Assembly: GCA_947476195.1 (NCBI GenBank)
Contig: CANJPT010000035.1
Coordinates: forward strand, 1-37,395
Length of the DNA: 37,395 nt
Reading direction: 5' to 3'
Source of the DNA: Lewinellaceae bacterium
GTDB taxonomy: Bacteria > Bacteroidota > Bacteroidia > Chitinophagales > Saprospiraceae
Positions 15,849 through 23,646 of this stretch are shown here, piece by piece (the stretch's first letter is position 1; each line of letters begins with the position of its first letter). Both the position numbers and the translations under genes were made by a program. Under the pieces are notes generated by a model. That model was not told the origin of the DNA. It searched no databases and worked only from the letters and a program-made list of their open reading frames with translations.

Positions 15849-17858
15849 TCATTCCCGAACCACCTTTTGCACAATTCGCCCCATAGATGTTTCCACCCGG
15901 ATGAAATATACCCCGCTTAAACGGGGCAATTGGACTGGCTCATGGTTCTGGTCATAAGGTTTGTCAAACACCAAATGCCCTGTAGCATCCCAGGCTTGTA
16001 CCTGATGTATCAGCGTATTGCCGGATGGTTGCAAGTATACCCGTCCATCTGTGGTTAGCGTCGGGAATATCTTTACATAACCTTTGTTTTGAATATTTTT
16101 GATTGCAACAGGCGATATAAAAACAGCATCCAAAGAAGCCTCTGCGATCAGGGTAGGGAAGTGATCTGCCGCATCAAACATGACGCGGAAGGAGTCAATT
16201 TCAGGCGTAGAAAAAGCAAACATCGGGGCCATCCACTTGGGTGGTAGGCTTTGGTACCATACTTTGGCACTTACACTAATTTTACCGGTGTATCCGCCAT
16301 TCGGTAGTCGGAAGTGCAGTACATCTGCTCCAGTTCCTTCCGTCCCATCCGGTGCTCGATTAAAATCGAGGTCTTGACCAATATTGATAATCTTCGTGGT
16401 ATCGTACACCGGATCGTTGGTTTTAAAGCCTTGTGGGGGGAGCCGGTTGTCTTTTATGGGTAGGAATCCGCGCTCCAACACATTGGTGAACGTGCCCCAA
16501 ATATCCACGGGAACCATTTCATAGATTTGTACCTGAGCGGGCGATGTGATGGTATTGTAGTGTGGTTCGTAGTTGGCATCCTCGTCTTGCAAACTGAAAT
16601 CTGCGTTCGGTTTGCCGGAATGGAATATCGTTTGGCCAGCTTCATTTTTTACTTCAAACTCTACCCAGGCCCTTCGCGAGGGGTAACCGGAAGGGAATTT
16701 ATGACCAGCTTTATTGAGCAATAACAGGGTAAAATTCATGGAATCGCCGTTGACATCTCCTGCCTGAAGTGTCAGATCGAGTGTTTTGTGCTGGAGCATC
16801 CGCAGCGTCGCGGCGATGGTACTATCGAAATGCTGAGGTTCTGCTTCAATGTTGAGTTTTTCGCGATTATTTTTTAGCAGATTGAGCATGGTCACATTAG
16901 CGCCAGCGAGTTCATGGAGCCCGAAAGGAGATTTTGGGGTAAGGAACAGATAGTTGGCGGAGATAATGATCTCGTCTTGAATTTTTGGGGTATGGCAGGC
17001 CTGACAGGTGATATTACTATGCTGTTCGTCGTATCTACTATTGAGCCATTCATGGTAAGTTGCTTGCTCAATAAAGGTTTGTCCAGTCATATTTCCTTGA
17101 TTATCAGCGGTATTTGTAATTAAGGTATGACATCCGGCGCAAAGTCCGGCATCGCTGATATGGCCTCCAAAAATGGGGGTGATTCCCACAAAGTTGTGCA
17201 TGGGCGGGGCAAAGGCCACTTCATAAGGTCCATACGCCACCCTTAAATAATTGGTGTCGAAATTAAGTTGTCCGGAATGTAGATCTCCCAGATGTTCTGG
17301 CGATTGGGCATGACATGCCTGACAGGTTACGCCATCCAGGCCGAGTGTGTCCGCGTACAGGTCAGAAAGAAGATAGAATTCCTTGTGGTCGTGGAGTTTG
17401 GCTTGATAATGACCTGCAGGAGCGTGGCAGGAAGTGCATTTATCCTGCAATGCTTTGCTGTGTCCAGGATTGACGGTGATTTCGTGACTCACTTTAGCAC
17501 GCCAAAACGGGTCTTTGGCGCTATTGGCCATCATGGTGCTTCGCCAATCGTCGTAGATATTTACGTCATCACCCGAAGTAGTTACGAGCGCATGCTTGAG
17601 CGGATCGTGACCATGGCATCCGCCGCAGGTTTTTGAGGTGGGGAAGAGTATATTGGAGTCAATTGGCAGGAAAAAATGGGCGATTTGAGGATTGGGGAAT
17701 TGGGGCGTGGATGATTGCTGCCTGCTGTTATTCAATTGACTGAAATAGGCGAGTTCCGTGTCATTATGGAACCTTTTTTTCTGATTTTCAATCGGGAAAA
17801 AAGTAAGCGCGATCAATACGGACGGAACCGTGAGTACGAGCAGGAAAGATCTTTTCAT
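15849..17858 (-). CDS. Five-haem c-type cytochrome with T9SS sorting domain
   Basis: A 669-aa exported protein. An N-terminal hydrophobic segment (about residues 3-22) serves as signal or anchor. Five CxxCH haem-binding motifs follow at residues 78-82, 141-145, 179-183, 240-244 and 285-289, with many other His residues available as distal ligands, in a layout like cytochrome c554-type multihaem proteins. A middle region (about 350-590) is beta-rich with no named domain (includes NKAGHKFPSGYPSRRAWVEFEV). The last 75 or so residues form a T9SS type A sorting domain (YVKIFPTLTTDGRVYL...GVYFIRVE...GRIVQKVVRE), which predicts transport across the outer membrane and surface attachment. An electron-transfer role is inferred from the haems; the partner is unknown. 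The ABC permease starts 21 bases later. Confidence 0.9.
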   Translation of the reverse strand: MKRSFLLVLTVPSVLIALTFFPIENQKKRFHNDTELAYFSQLNNSRQQSSTPQFPNPQIAHFFLPIDSNILFPTSKTCGGCHGHDPLKHALVTTSGDDVNIYDDWRSTMMANSAKDPFWRAKVSHEITVNPGHSKALQDKCTSCHAPAGHYQAKLHDHKEFYLLSDLYADTLGLDGVTCQACHAQSPEHLGDLHSGQLNFDTNYLRVAYGPYEVAFAPPMHNFVGITPIFGGHISDAGLCAGCHTLITNTADNQGNMTGQTFIEQATYHEWLNSRYDEQHSNITCQACHTPKIQDEIIISANYLFLTPKSPFGLHELAGANVTMLNLLKNNREKLNIEAEPQHFDSTIAATLRMLQHKTLDLTLQAGDVNGDSMNFTLLLLNKAGHKFPSGYPSRRAWVEFEVKNEAGQTIFHSGKPNADFSLQDEDANYEPHYNTITSPAQVQIYEMVPVDIWGTFTNVLERGFLPIKDNRLPPQGFKTNDPVYDTTKIINIGQDLDFNRAPDGTEGTGADVLHFRLPNGGYTGKISVSAKVWYQSLPPKWMAPMFAFSTPEIDSFRVMFDAADHFPTLIAEASLDAVFISPVAIKNIQNKGYVKIFPTLTTDGRVYLQPSGNTLIHQVQAWDATGHLVFDKPYDQNHEPVQLPRLSGVYFIRVETSMGRIVQKVVRE

Positions 17859-17956
17859 GAAGTAAGGAATTCAAATTCAAAGACGAAAGTCCGAAGAATT
17901 ATTGAAGCCAGCAAAGTTGAACTTTGCCATTTGGCGACAAGATCCGGGTACAAAAC

Positions 17957-17977
17957 AAAAAAAGCCCTCCAGAGGGT
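17957..17977 (-). terminator. Second, weaker terminator in tandem
   Basis: Short stem GCCCT/AGGGT with a 4-base loop (17964-17977), followed on the minus strand by seven T (17963-17957). It lies about 30 bases beyond the stronger terminator and probably catches read-through from the CBM48 gene before the cytochrome gene. Confidence 0.5.
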
Positions 17978-18002
17978 ATTATTCACTCTTTTGGAATCCG
18001 AT

Positions 18003-18033
18003 AAAAAAAGGCCACTCCTTTCAGAGCGGCCTT
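18003..18033 (-). terminator. Intrinsic terminator of the CBM48 gene
   Basis: A 10-bp stem with one G-T pair (18008-18017 with 18024-18033), a 6-base loop, and a T7 run on the minus strand (18009-18003), which overlaps the stem base. It lies 36 bases after the stop of the gene at 18070. Confidence 0.85.
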
Positions 18034-18069
18034 ATCAAACCAAACTTCATCTTATTAGTTGCGTGGAAA

Positions 18070-18495
18070 TCAGACAGTAACAACTGAGTTGTATGCACCA
18101 AATGGCGTGGGAGCGTAGGCTTCAGCAGCCCAATCATTTTCCCATTTTTCGTTGTTGATTAGGAATCTGTATTCGTATGAGCGGCCTTTTTCGAGCTCAA
18201 CGGCTGCTTTAAACGAGCCGTCTTTTTGTTTGGTGAGTATTGCTCCATTCTGCCAGTTGTTGAAATCGCCGAAAACCGCTACCGTCTCGGCATGTTCCAC
18301 CGCTTCTTTGGGAAGAACAAATGTAACCTTTGAAGTTGTTGCAGCAGGCGTTTTGGTTGTTGCAGGAGACTTCACTGCTTTTGCCGCTACCGTTGCTTTT
18401 ACAGGTTTTGAGATTTTTGCAGCTGCAGCAGACACAGAAGTTTTTGCAGACTTCTCAACCACAATAATTTGGTCGGATTGTTTTTTAGTTGCCAT
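18070..18495 (-). CDS. CBM48/isoamylase N-domain protein with Ala/Lys-rich tail
   Basis: A 141-aa protein in two parts. Residues 1-55 are low-complexity, rich in Ala, Lys, Thr and Val (KPVKATVAAKAVKSPATTKT), resembling histone H1-like tails. Residues 56-141 form an E-set glycogen-binding domain: TVAVFGDFNNWQNG, DGSFKAAVELEKGRSYEYRFLI, then WENDWAAEAY and FGAYNSVV. Such stand-alone CBM48 proteins lack any catalytic domain and are thought to bind glycogen-like polysaccharide or serve in regulation. There is no signal peptide, so it should be cytosolic. A minus-strand TAATTTTG at 18637-18644 could be its promoter, with a leader of about 140 bases. Confidence 0.75.
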   Translation of the reverse strand: MATKKQSDQIIVVEKSAKTSVSAAAAKISKPVKATVAAKAVKSPATTKTPAATTSKVTFVLPKEAVEHAETVAVFGDFNNWQNGAILTKQKDGSFKAAVELEKGRSYEYRFLINNEKWENDWAAEAYAPTPFGAYNSVVTV

Positions 18496-18851
18496 AAATT
18501 TTCAATTCTAATTGTCGAAAAAATGAAAGTCAGGTAATTTGCTTAAAATTTTCCATCACAAAGGTCAGTTTTTTTGTTGTTAAAAGGCAGGCATTCGGAT
18601 TATTATTCTGTGAAGACGTTGTTAATGTTCCATTTTCAAAATTAAAATTGTAAAATATACAGAAATCAATTTTAAAAAAAATATTATCTCCATTACTTAA
18701 AGTTTGTTGCAATAATGAAAACATCATCGCGAAGCAAAAAGCACTTGTCTATCTTTGCCGCCAACAGATTCACAAATTACCCCTCTTACGCATTACAGGC
18801 CTAGTTCTTTGGGGTTGGCGAAAAGCGTAGGCGGGAAAAATCAACAGAACC
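18496..18851. other. Divergent regulatory region, CBM48 gene / fabI
   Basis: 356 bases, strongly AT-rich, with no supportable gene. A weak minus-strand -7 box (TAATTTTG, 18644-18637) points to the CBM48 gene and a plus-strand box (18750-18758) to fabI. The fabI leader of about 85-95 bases shows no riboswitch I recognise. Confidence 0.45.
18750..18758 (+). promoter_or_regulatory. -7 box upstream of fabI
   Basis: TATCTTTGC matches TAnnTTTG, about 93 bases before the fabI ATG. No TTTG is seen at the -33 position. Confidence 0.4.
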
Positions 18852-19649
18852 ATGTCAAATATCCTCTCTGGAAAAAAAGGAATCATCTCTGGCGCGCTTA
18901 ACAGCGAAAGTATTGCTTGGAAAGTGGCAGAACGTTGTGTCGCAGAAGGCGCACAGATCGTACTTACGAATGCTCCCGTTGCTATGCGTATGGGTGAGAT
19001 CAATGGTCTCGCAGAAAAATGTAACGCGCCAGTCATCGGTGCTGATGCAACATCTCTGGAAGATCTGGAGAATCTTTTCACCAAATCTATGGACCATTTT
19101 GGAGGCAAAGTGGATTTTGTGCTCCACTCCATTGGGATGTCCGTCAACGTTCGGAAAGGCAAGCCATACACCGATCTGAACCACGATTGGATGCAGAAGA
19201 CCTTTGACGTAAGCGCCATATCTTTCCATAAAATGATGCAAACGATCTGGAAGCTCGATGCCATCAACGATTGGGGCAGTGTTTTAGCTCTTAGTTATAT
19301 CGCTGCACAGCGTGTATTTCCTGACTATTCTGAAATGGCTGAATCAAAAGCACTTTTGGAATCCTTCGCCCGTTCCTTTGGCTATCACCTTGGCACTGCC
19401 AAGCACGTCAGGGTGAACACCCTAAGCCAATCGCCAACGATGACCACTGCGGGTCAGGGCGTAAAAGGGTTCCATGATTTTTTCAATTATGCCGACAAAA
19501 TGTCTCCACTTGGCAACGCGCCGGCAGAGGATTGTGCCAACTATTGCATCGCTCTTTTCAGTGATTACACACGCTATGTTACCATGCAGAACCTCTACCA
19601 TGATGGCGGCTTCTCGAGTATGGGTATGAACCCTGCGTTAATTCAATAA
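18852..19649 (+). CDS. fabI: Enoyl-[acyl-carrier-protein] reductase (FabI type)
   Basis: Reduces trans-2-enoyl-ACP in the last step of each fatty-acid elongation cycle. A 265-aa divergent short-chain dehydrogenase. The NAD(P) region reads GIISGALNSESIAWKVA instead of the usual GxxxGxG, as in FabI. The catalytic set matches E. coli spacing: Tyr149, Tyr159 and Lys166 (E. coli 146/156/163). The C-terminal NLYHDGGFSSMGM matches the family. It is followed 42 bases later by the outer-membrane barrel gene. FabI type implies triclosan-class sensitivity in general, but nothing more specific can be read. Confidence 0.95.
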   Translation: MSNILSGKKGIISGALNSESIAWKVAERCVAEGAQIVLTNAPVAMRMGEINGLAEKCNAPVIGADATSLEDLENLFTKSMDHFGGKVDFVLHSIGMSVNVRKGKPYTDLNHDWMQKTFDVSAISFHKMMQTIWKLDAINDWGSVLALSYIAAQRVFPDYSEMAESKALLESFARSFGYHLGTAKHVRVNTLSQSPTMTTAGQGVKGFHDFFNYADKMSPLGNAPAEDCANYCIALFSDYTRYVTMQNLYHDGGFSSMGMNPALIQ

Positions 19650-19691
19650 TTTCAGGAGCAACGTTTTGTCGTTGTAGTCGTTTTGGGGTTT

Positions 19692-21728
19692 ATGGAAAGC
19701 AAATCGAGTATCTGGGAATATATTTCTCGGGGTGCGGGCCTGCCTGCCACGCCAGTTATACGCATTGGATTTTCCGTTTTATTTTTCACTTTTTGTGGTT
19801 TAGGCGTCTCAAGCTTTGCCCAACAGCCTGACAGCCTACCCCTTAAGCAGCCTACGGAGCCGCTCCTTATTACTTATGCATACGCTCCGGAACGAAGCAG
19901 CCCATCAGCAGACACACTTCCTAATACCGATTTTAGGATGTATGATCCTGCCCGACGAAACATCATCGATTGGGGAAATCTTGGGAATCTTGGCACTGCA
20001 ACCCGGCCATTGTTGTTTGAAAATCCGGCGCTGCGCGGCTTTGATGTGGGCATGCATAGCTTTGATCTTTATAAACTTAGGCCGGAAGGACTGGGGTTTT
20101 ATCGAAACATAAACACCTTTAGTGACGTCTCCTTTTCTCAAGGTCGGACTCAATTTGAAACCAACCTGACCGCACGTTTTGCACGCACGTTTTCGGATGG
20201 CGTCAATTTTTCGCTTGAATACCGAACGCTGAATAACCTTGGCCAATACCGATACCAGCGCAATAAAAAAAACTCGCTAAACGCAGGACTTTGGTTGCCT
20301 GTGGGGAAACGTTATGATGGATTCTTGATTTACACCCGTAATGTCACGAACCAGCAGGAAAACGGCGGTATCGTGACTGACACGATCTTTGGCGATGGCA
20401 ACTTCTCAGGACCGATCGCTGCTGAAATTCAACTACCTCGCGAGGTGGCCCACACCCGATTTGACGAGCAAATACTGCATTACAGTCAACATCTTCGTCT
20501 TGTTGGGAAAGATATTGCCGGCAAACGGGCGCTTAGAGCTTCCCATACAATCGCCTGGAACCACCAGACATACAAGTTCTCGGATCAGGGATCAGGGGTA
20601 GATGGTTTGGGGGCAGATGCTGATTTTTTTGCCCCAACTTTTTTGGCAGATATTCGTGGCATCCGGCATTTTGTGCGTGTGAACAGGATCGACAATACCT
20701 TTACCCTCAATACTTTTAAAACTAAAGATCGTGGCAAGCCTTCCGATTTGCTGGCCTTTGGATTAGCACATTCTTATTTTATCGTCAACCAGGAACCTCG
20801 TGAATTTAAGGTCTCCAACTTGTTTTTGACGGGCAATCTTTCGCTCACTCCTTCCGACAAATTTGCCTTCAATGCGCAAGGTGCCTTAGGTGTTTTGGGC
20901 AATATTGGCGAATATCAATTGCAGGGCGAACTCACACTGGGCCTTGGTGCCGCCGGACAATTACAAGCTAAGCTTCTTAGCCAGATTCGCCCTCCAGCAT
21001 TACTTTTAGACCAATTTTTCGTCAGCAAGCGCCAAATTTGGAATAACGATTTTGCTAAGCCCATAGAAAACAGTCTAACGGCTACATATGCTTTACCACG
21101 CATTGGATTTGAGGCTTCTGCCCGGGCTCATGTGGTGAACAACTATTTATATTTTGATCAGGGAGGTCTTGCCGCACAAACAAGCACTCCGCTTCAAGTG
21201 ACTCAATTCCTCCTTCGAGAAAATCTTACATGGAGGAGCATTCACTTTGACAATACCGTAGCGCTGCAAAAGGCTAATCGGGATGATGTGCTGCATTTGC
21301 CTACCTGGTTTTCCAAGAACAGCCTTTATTATTCAGGAAAAGTATTTAATAAAAGGATGCTGCTTAATGTTGGGGGGGATTTTCGCATCAACAGCGAGTT
21401 TCGACCTGATGCATACCAGCCACTCTCCGGGCAATTCTACCTGCAAGATTCGCTTACGCAGCAGCCTTACCCCTGGATAGACCTTTTCGTTGCTTTCAAA
21501 GTGCAATCCTTCCTGGGTTTTGTACGGTGGGAAAACGGTGCAACCTTGTGGGACAAAACACAGGTTTTTTACCAGACGGCCTACCATCCACTGCCGTTTG
21601 GCGCTTTGCGTTTGGGGATTACCTGGCGTTTTATGGATAGTAATTTGAAGGACGAAAAAGACCCCTCAAATAAACCTGGCGGTACCGGATCTAACCCATC
21701 CTCCCGGCCAATTGGACCGAGAGGGTAA
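19692..21728 (+). CDS. Putative outer-membrane porin (Porin_10-like)
   Basis: A 678-aa barrel protein. After a longer than usual N-terminus a hydrophobic segment (about residues 26-46, ending VSSFAQ before QPD) acts as signal peptide. The mature part is rich in alternating aromatic and polar strands, with the motif WGNLGNLGTATRPLLFE and ..GFDVGMHSFDLYKL.. near residue 95-130, which I associate with the Bacteroidota Porin_10 family. The C-terminus switches to a Pro/Gly/Ser-rich tail after FGALRLGITWRFMDSN, so the last strand ends about 27 residues before the stop. I prefer the ATG at 19692 to a TTG 9 bases upstream. Substrate unknown. Confidence 0.75.
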   Translation: MESKSSIWEYISRGAGLPATPVIRIGFSVLFFTFCGLGVSSFAQQPDSLPLKQPTEPLLITYAYAPERSSPSADTLPNTDFRMYDPARRNIIDWGNLGNLGTATRPLLFENPALRGFDVGMHSFDLYKLRPEGLGFYRNINTFSDVSFSQGRTQFETNLTARFARTFSDGVNFSLEYRTLNNLGQYRYQRNKKNSLNAGLWLPVGKRYDGFLIYTRNVTNQQENGGIVTDTIFGDGNFSGPIAAEIQLPREVAHTRFDEQILHYSQHLRLVGKDIAGKRALRASHTIAWNHQTYKFSDQGSGVDGLGADADFFAPTFLADIRGIRHFVRVNRIDNTFTLNTFKTKDRGKPSDLLAFGLAHSYFIVNQEPREFKVSNLFLTGNLSLTPSDKFAFNAQGALGVLGNIGEYQLQGELTLGLGAAGQLQAKLLSQIRPPALLLDQFFVSKRQIWNNDFAKPIENSLTATYALPRIGFEASARAHVVNNYLYFDQGGLAAQTSTPLQVTQFLLRENLTWRSIHFDNTVALQKANRDDVLHLPTWFSKNSLYYSGKVFNKRMLLNVGGDFRINSEFRPDAYQPLSGQFYLQDSLTQQPYPWIDLFVAFKVQSFLGFVRWENGATLWDKTQVFYQTAYHPLPFGALRLGITWRFMDSNLKDEKDPSNKPGGTGSNPSSRPIGPRG

Positions 21729-21801
21729 ACCTTAGGTGTTTTATGCGCCTGGTATCCTTTTCGGAACGAATACCTATCAAATGATTCCATTAAACTATGT
21801 C

Positions 21802-21825
21802 ACACTTTAAAAAAAGTGTTTCTTT
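21802..21825 (+). terminator. Possible terminator after the porin gene
   Basis: A 7-bp stem ACACTTT/AAAGTGT (21802-21808 with 21813-21819), 4-base loop, followed by the T-rich TTCTTT. The stem is AU-rich and so weak. It lies 73 bases after the porin stop. Confidence 0.4.
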
Positions 21826-21849
21826 GTTCATAAATATAAAATTTTTTTC

Positions 21850-22914
21850 ATGAAACAAATTACCCGCTCGTTTTTGAAAGCCTTGGTGTTTCTTGCCTTC
21901 TTTTGCACTTCCGGATTTGTGTTTGCTCAGCCTGGAAAGGATTATAAAGTGGCCTCCATAGGGTTTTATAATTTGGAAAACCTGTTCGACACCATCGATT
22001 CACCCACCACGAACGATGCGGATTTTTTGCCGAACGGCCGCCTGTATTGGGATACGAAGAAGTACGTTTCGAAAATGACCAACCTGTCGAAGGTGATCAG
22101 CCAATTGGGGACGGAACTTTCACCCGATGGAGTAGCATTGCTTGGGGTGGCAGAGATTGAGTGCCGAAAGGTGCTGGAGGACCTTGTTGCTCAGCCAGGT
22201 CTGAAAGAACGCAACTACCAGATTGTACATTACGATTCTCCTGATGAGCGGGGAATTGATTGTGGCCTGATCTATCAAGCCAAATACTTCAAGGTACTCG
22301 GAAGTCGGGCGGTGCCCGTAGCACTCAAGGACTCAAAAACGGGTGTTGTAGACTTTACCAGAGACATATTATATGTTGCGGGTACTTTCGACGGAGAGCC
22401 ACTCCATATCATGGTAGGCCACTGGCCCTCTCGCCGCGGTGGTGAGGCAGGTTCAGGCTGGATGCGTGCGGCAGCTGCAGCTGTTTGTAAAAATTTGTCA
22501 GATAGTATTCAGGCTATTAATCCAAATGCTAAAATCCTTATTATGGGAGACCTGAACGACGACCCCGACAACAAGAGTTTAACCCAAGTACTCAAAGCCC
22601 GCCGGGAAACAAATAACCTCAAAAAAGATGAGCTCTACAATCCAATGTATGACCTTTATAAAAACGGTGACGGTACTTTGGCCTATAAAGATTCCTGGGA
22701 TTTGTTTGATCAGATGATCTTATCCAAAGGCCTGGTAGATAAGTCAACCGGAGGCTGGCAACTTTATAAGGCCCAGGTATTCCGCCAACCCTGGCTTTTG
22801 CAAACTGAGGGCGCTTTCAGAGGTTACCCGTTCCGCACTTATGTAGGCGATATTTTTATCAATGGATACAGCGATCACTTGCCAGTGTACCTGTTTTTCC
22901 TGAAAAAGAAATAA
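21850..22914 (+). CDS. Secreted endonuclease/exonuclease/phosphatase-family protein
   Basis: A 354-aa protein with a signal peptide (residues 1-26, ending SGFVFAQ). The EEP domain fills the rest: GFYNLENLFDTID (metal-ligand Glu in NLEN), LLGVAEIE, the catalytic His in HWPSRRGG, GDLNDDPDNK and the C-terminal SDHLPVY. All EEP active-site motifs are present, so it should be an active Mg-dependent phosphodiesterase in the periplasm or outside the cell. Whether it cleaves nucleic acid, sugar phosphates or lipid head groups cannot be told. MarC and the acyltransferase genes follow on the same strand. Confidence 0.88.
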   Translation: MKQITRSFLKALVFLAFFCTSGFVFAQPGKDYKVASIGFYNLENLFDTIDSPTTNDADFLPNGRLYWDTKKYVSKMTNLSKVISQLGTELSPDGVALLGVAEIECRKVLEDLVAQPGLKERNYQIVHYDSPDERGIDCGLIYQAKYFKVLGSRAVPVALKDSKTGVVDFTRDILYVAGTFDGEPLHIMVGHWPSRRGGEAGSGWMRAAAAAVCKNLSDSIQAINPNAKILIMGDLNDDPDNKSLTQVLKARRETNNLKKDELYNPMYDLYKNGDGTLAYKDSWDLFDQMILSKGLVDKSTGGWQLYKAQVFRQPWLLQTEGAFRGYPFRTYVGDIFINGYSDHLPVYLFFLKKK

Positions 22915-22939
22915 ATTTAGTGCCGATGAAATTACAAGT

Positions 22940-22977
22940 TTTCAGGTTTCCCCAGATTGAAATTTGAAAACCTGAAA
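22940..22977. repeat. 10-bp perfect inverted repeat between EEP and marC genes
   Basis: TTTCAGGTTT (22940-22949) and AAACCTGAAA (22968-22977), loop 18 bases. Neither side has a T-run, so it is not a standard terminator; it may be a 3'-end or mRNA-processing hairpin. It ends 17 bases before the marC start. Confidence 0.6.
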
Positions 22978-22994
22978 TCAATCGCTAATAACCT

Positions 22995-23624
22995 ATGGAT
23001 TTTTTCTTTGCAACCTTATTCTCCTTATTCTCCATCGTGGATCCTCCCGGTGCAATACCGGTGTACGTTGCGCTCACAAGCGATCGCCCACGCGCTGAGC
23101 GCAACAAAATTGCCCTGCAAACAAGTGCGTACTTTCTGGCTATCCTTTTCTGCTTTTTTATTGCGGGGAACTATATCCTGTCTTTCTTTGGACTTACCAT
23201 ACATGCGCTGCGGATTGCGGGTGGAATGACGCTGCTTATTAGCGGATTTGGGTTGTTGTCGGGCAGTTTTGCCAAACGCCGGGGCTACGACAAGGATGCG
23301 GAAAAGCAAGCACTTGAAAATAAAGACGACATCGCTTTTTCACCCATGGCCATGCCAATGCTTTCGGGCCCAGGTTCCATTTCGTACCTTATTACGCAAT
23401 ATAATCAGCATCCGGAATGGAATGAACGTTGGAAGATCATGGCCGCTATTGTAGCTGTCGCTGTGCTGGTTTGGGGATGTTTACGGATTGCGCCTTTTCT
23501 GTTTAAGGTGTTTGGCACAGGGGGCTTGAACGCCATAGCTCGTATAATTGGCTTCATTGTAATTGCCATTGGAGTGCAATTTATAGTGGATGGGCTGGTA
23601 CATTTGGTTGGAGAGATGAGATAA
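22995..23624 (+). CDS. MarC-family integral membrane protein
   Basis: A 209-aa protein with about six membrane helices. The family motif is at the N-terminus (ATLFSLFSIVDPPGAIPVYVALT) and repeats in inverted form in the second half (AFSPMAMPMLSGPGSISYLI), the usual MarC pseudo-symmetry. A charged cytosolic loop (AKRRGYDKDAEKQALENKDD) separates the halves. The family has no proven substrate; the old link to multiple antibiotic resistance was withdrawn for E. coli MarC. The acyltransferase gene starts 22 bases after the stop, so the two are likely cotranscribed. Confidence 0.9.
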   Translation: MDFFFATLFSLFSIVDPPGAIPVYVALTSDRPRAERNKIALQTSAYFLAILFCFFIAGNYILSFFGLTIHALRIAGGMTLLISGFGLLSGSFAKRRGYDKDAEKQALENKDDIAFSPMAMPMLSGPGSISYLITQYNQHPEWNERWKIMAAIVAVAVLVWGCLRIAPFLFKVFGTGGLNAIARIIGFIVIAIGVQFIVDGLVHLVGEMR

Positions 23625-23646
23625 GAATGCTACAATACCAAACTTC

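Noticed and set aside
18530-18727. 65-codon minus-strand frame upstream of the CBM48 gene
   Set aside because: AT-rich, Asn/Phe-rich composition typical of random translation of an AT-rich promoter region; it overlaps a possible -7 box.
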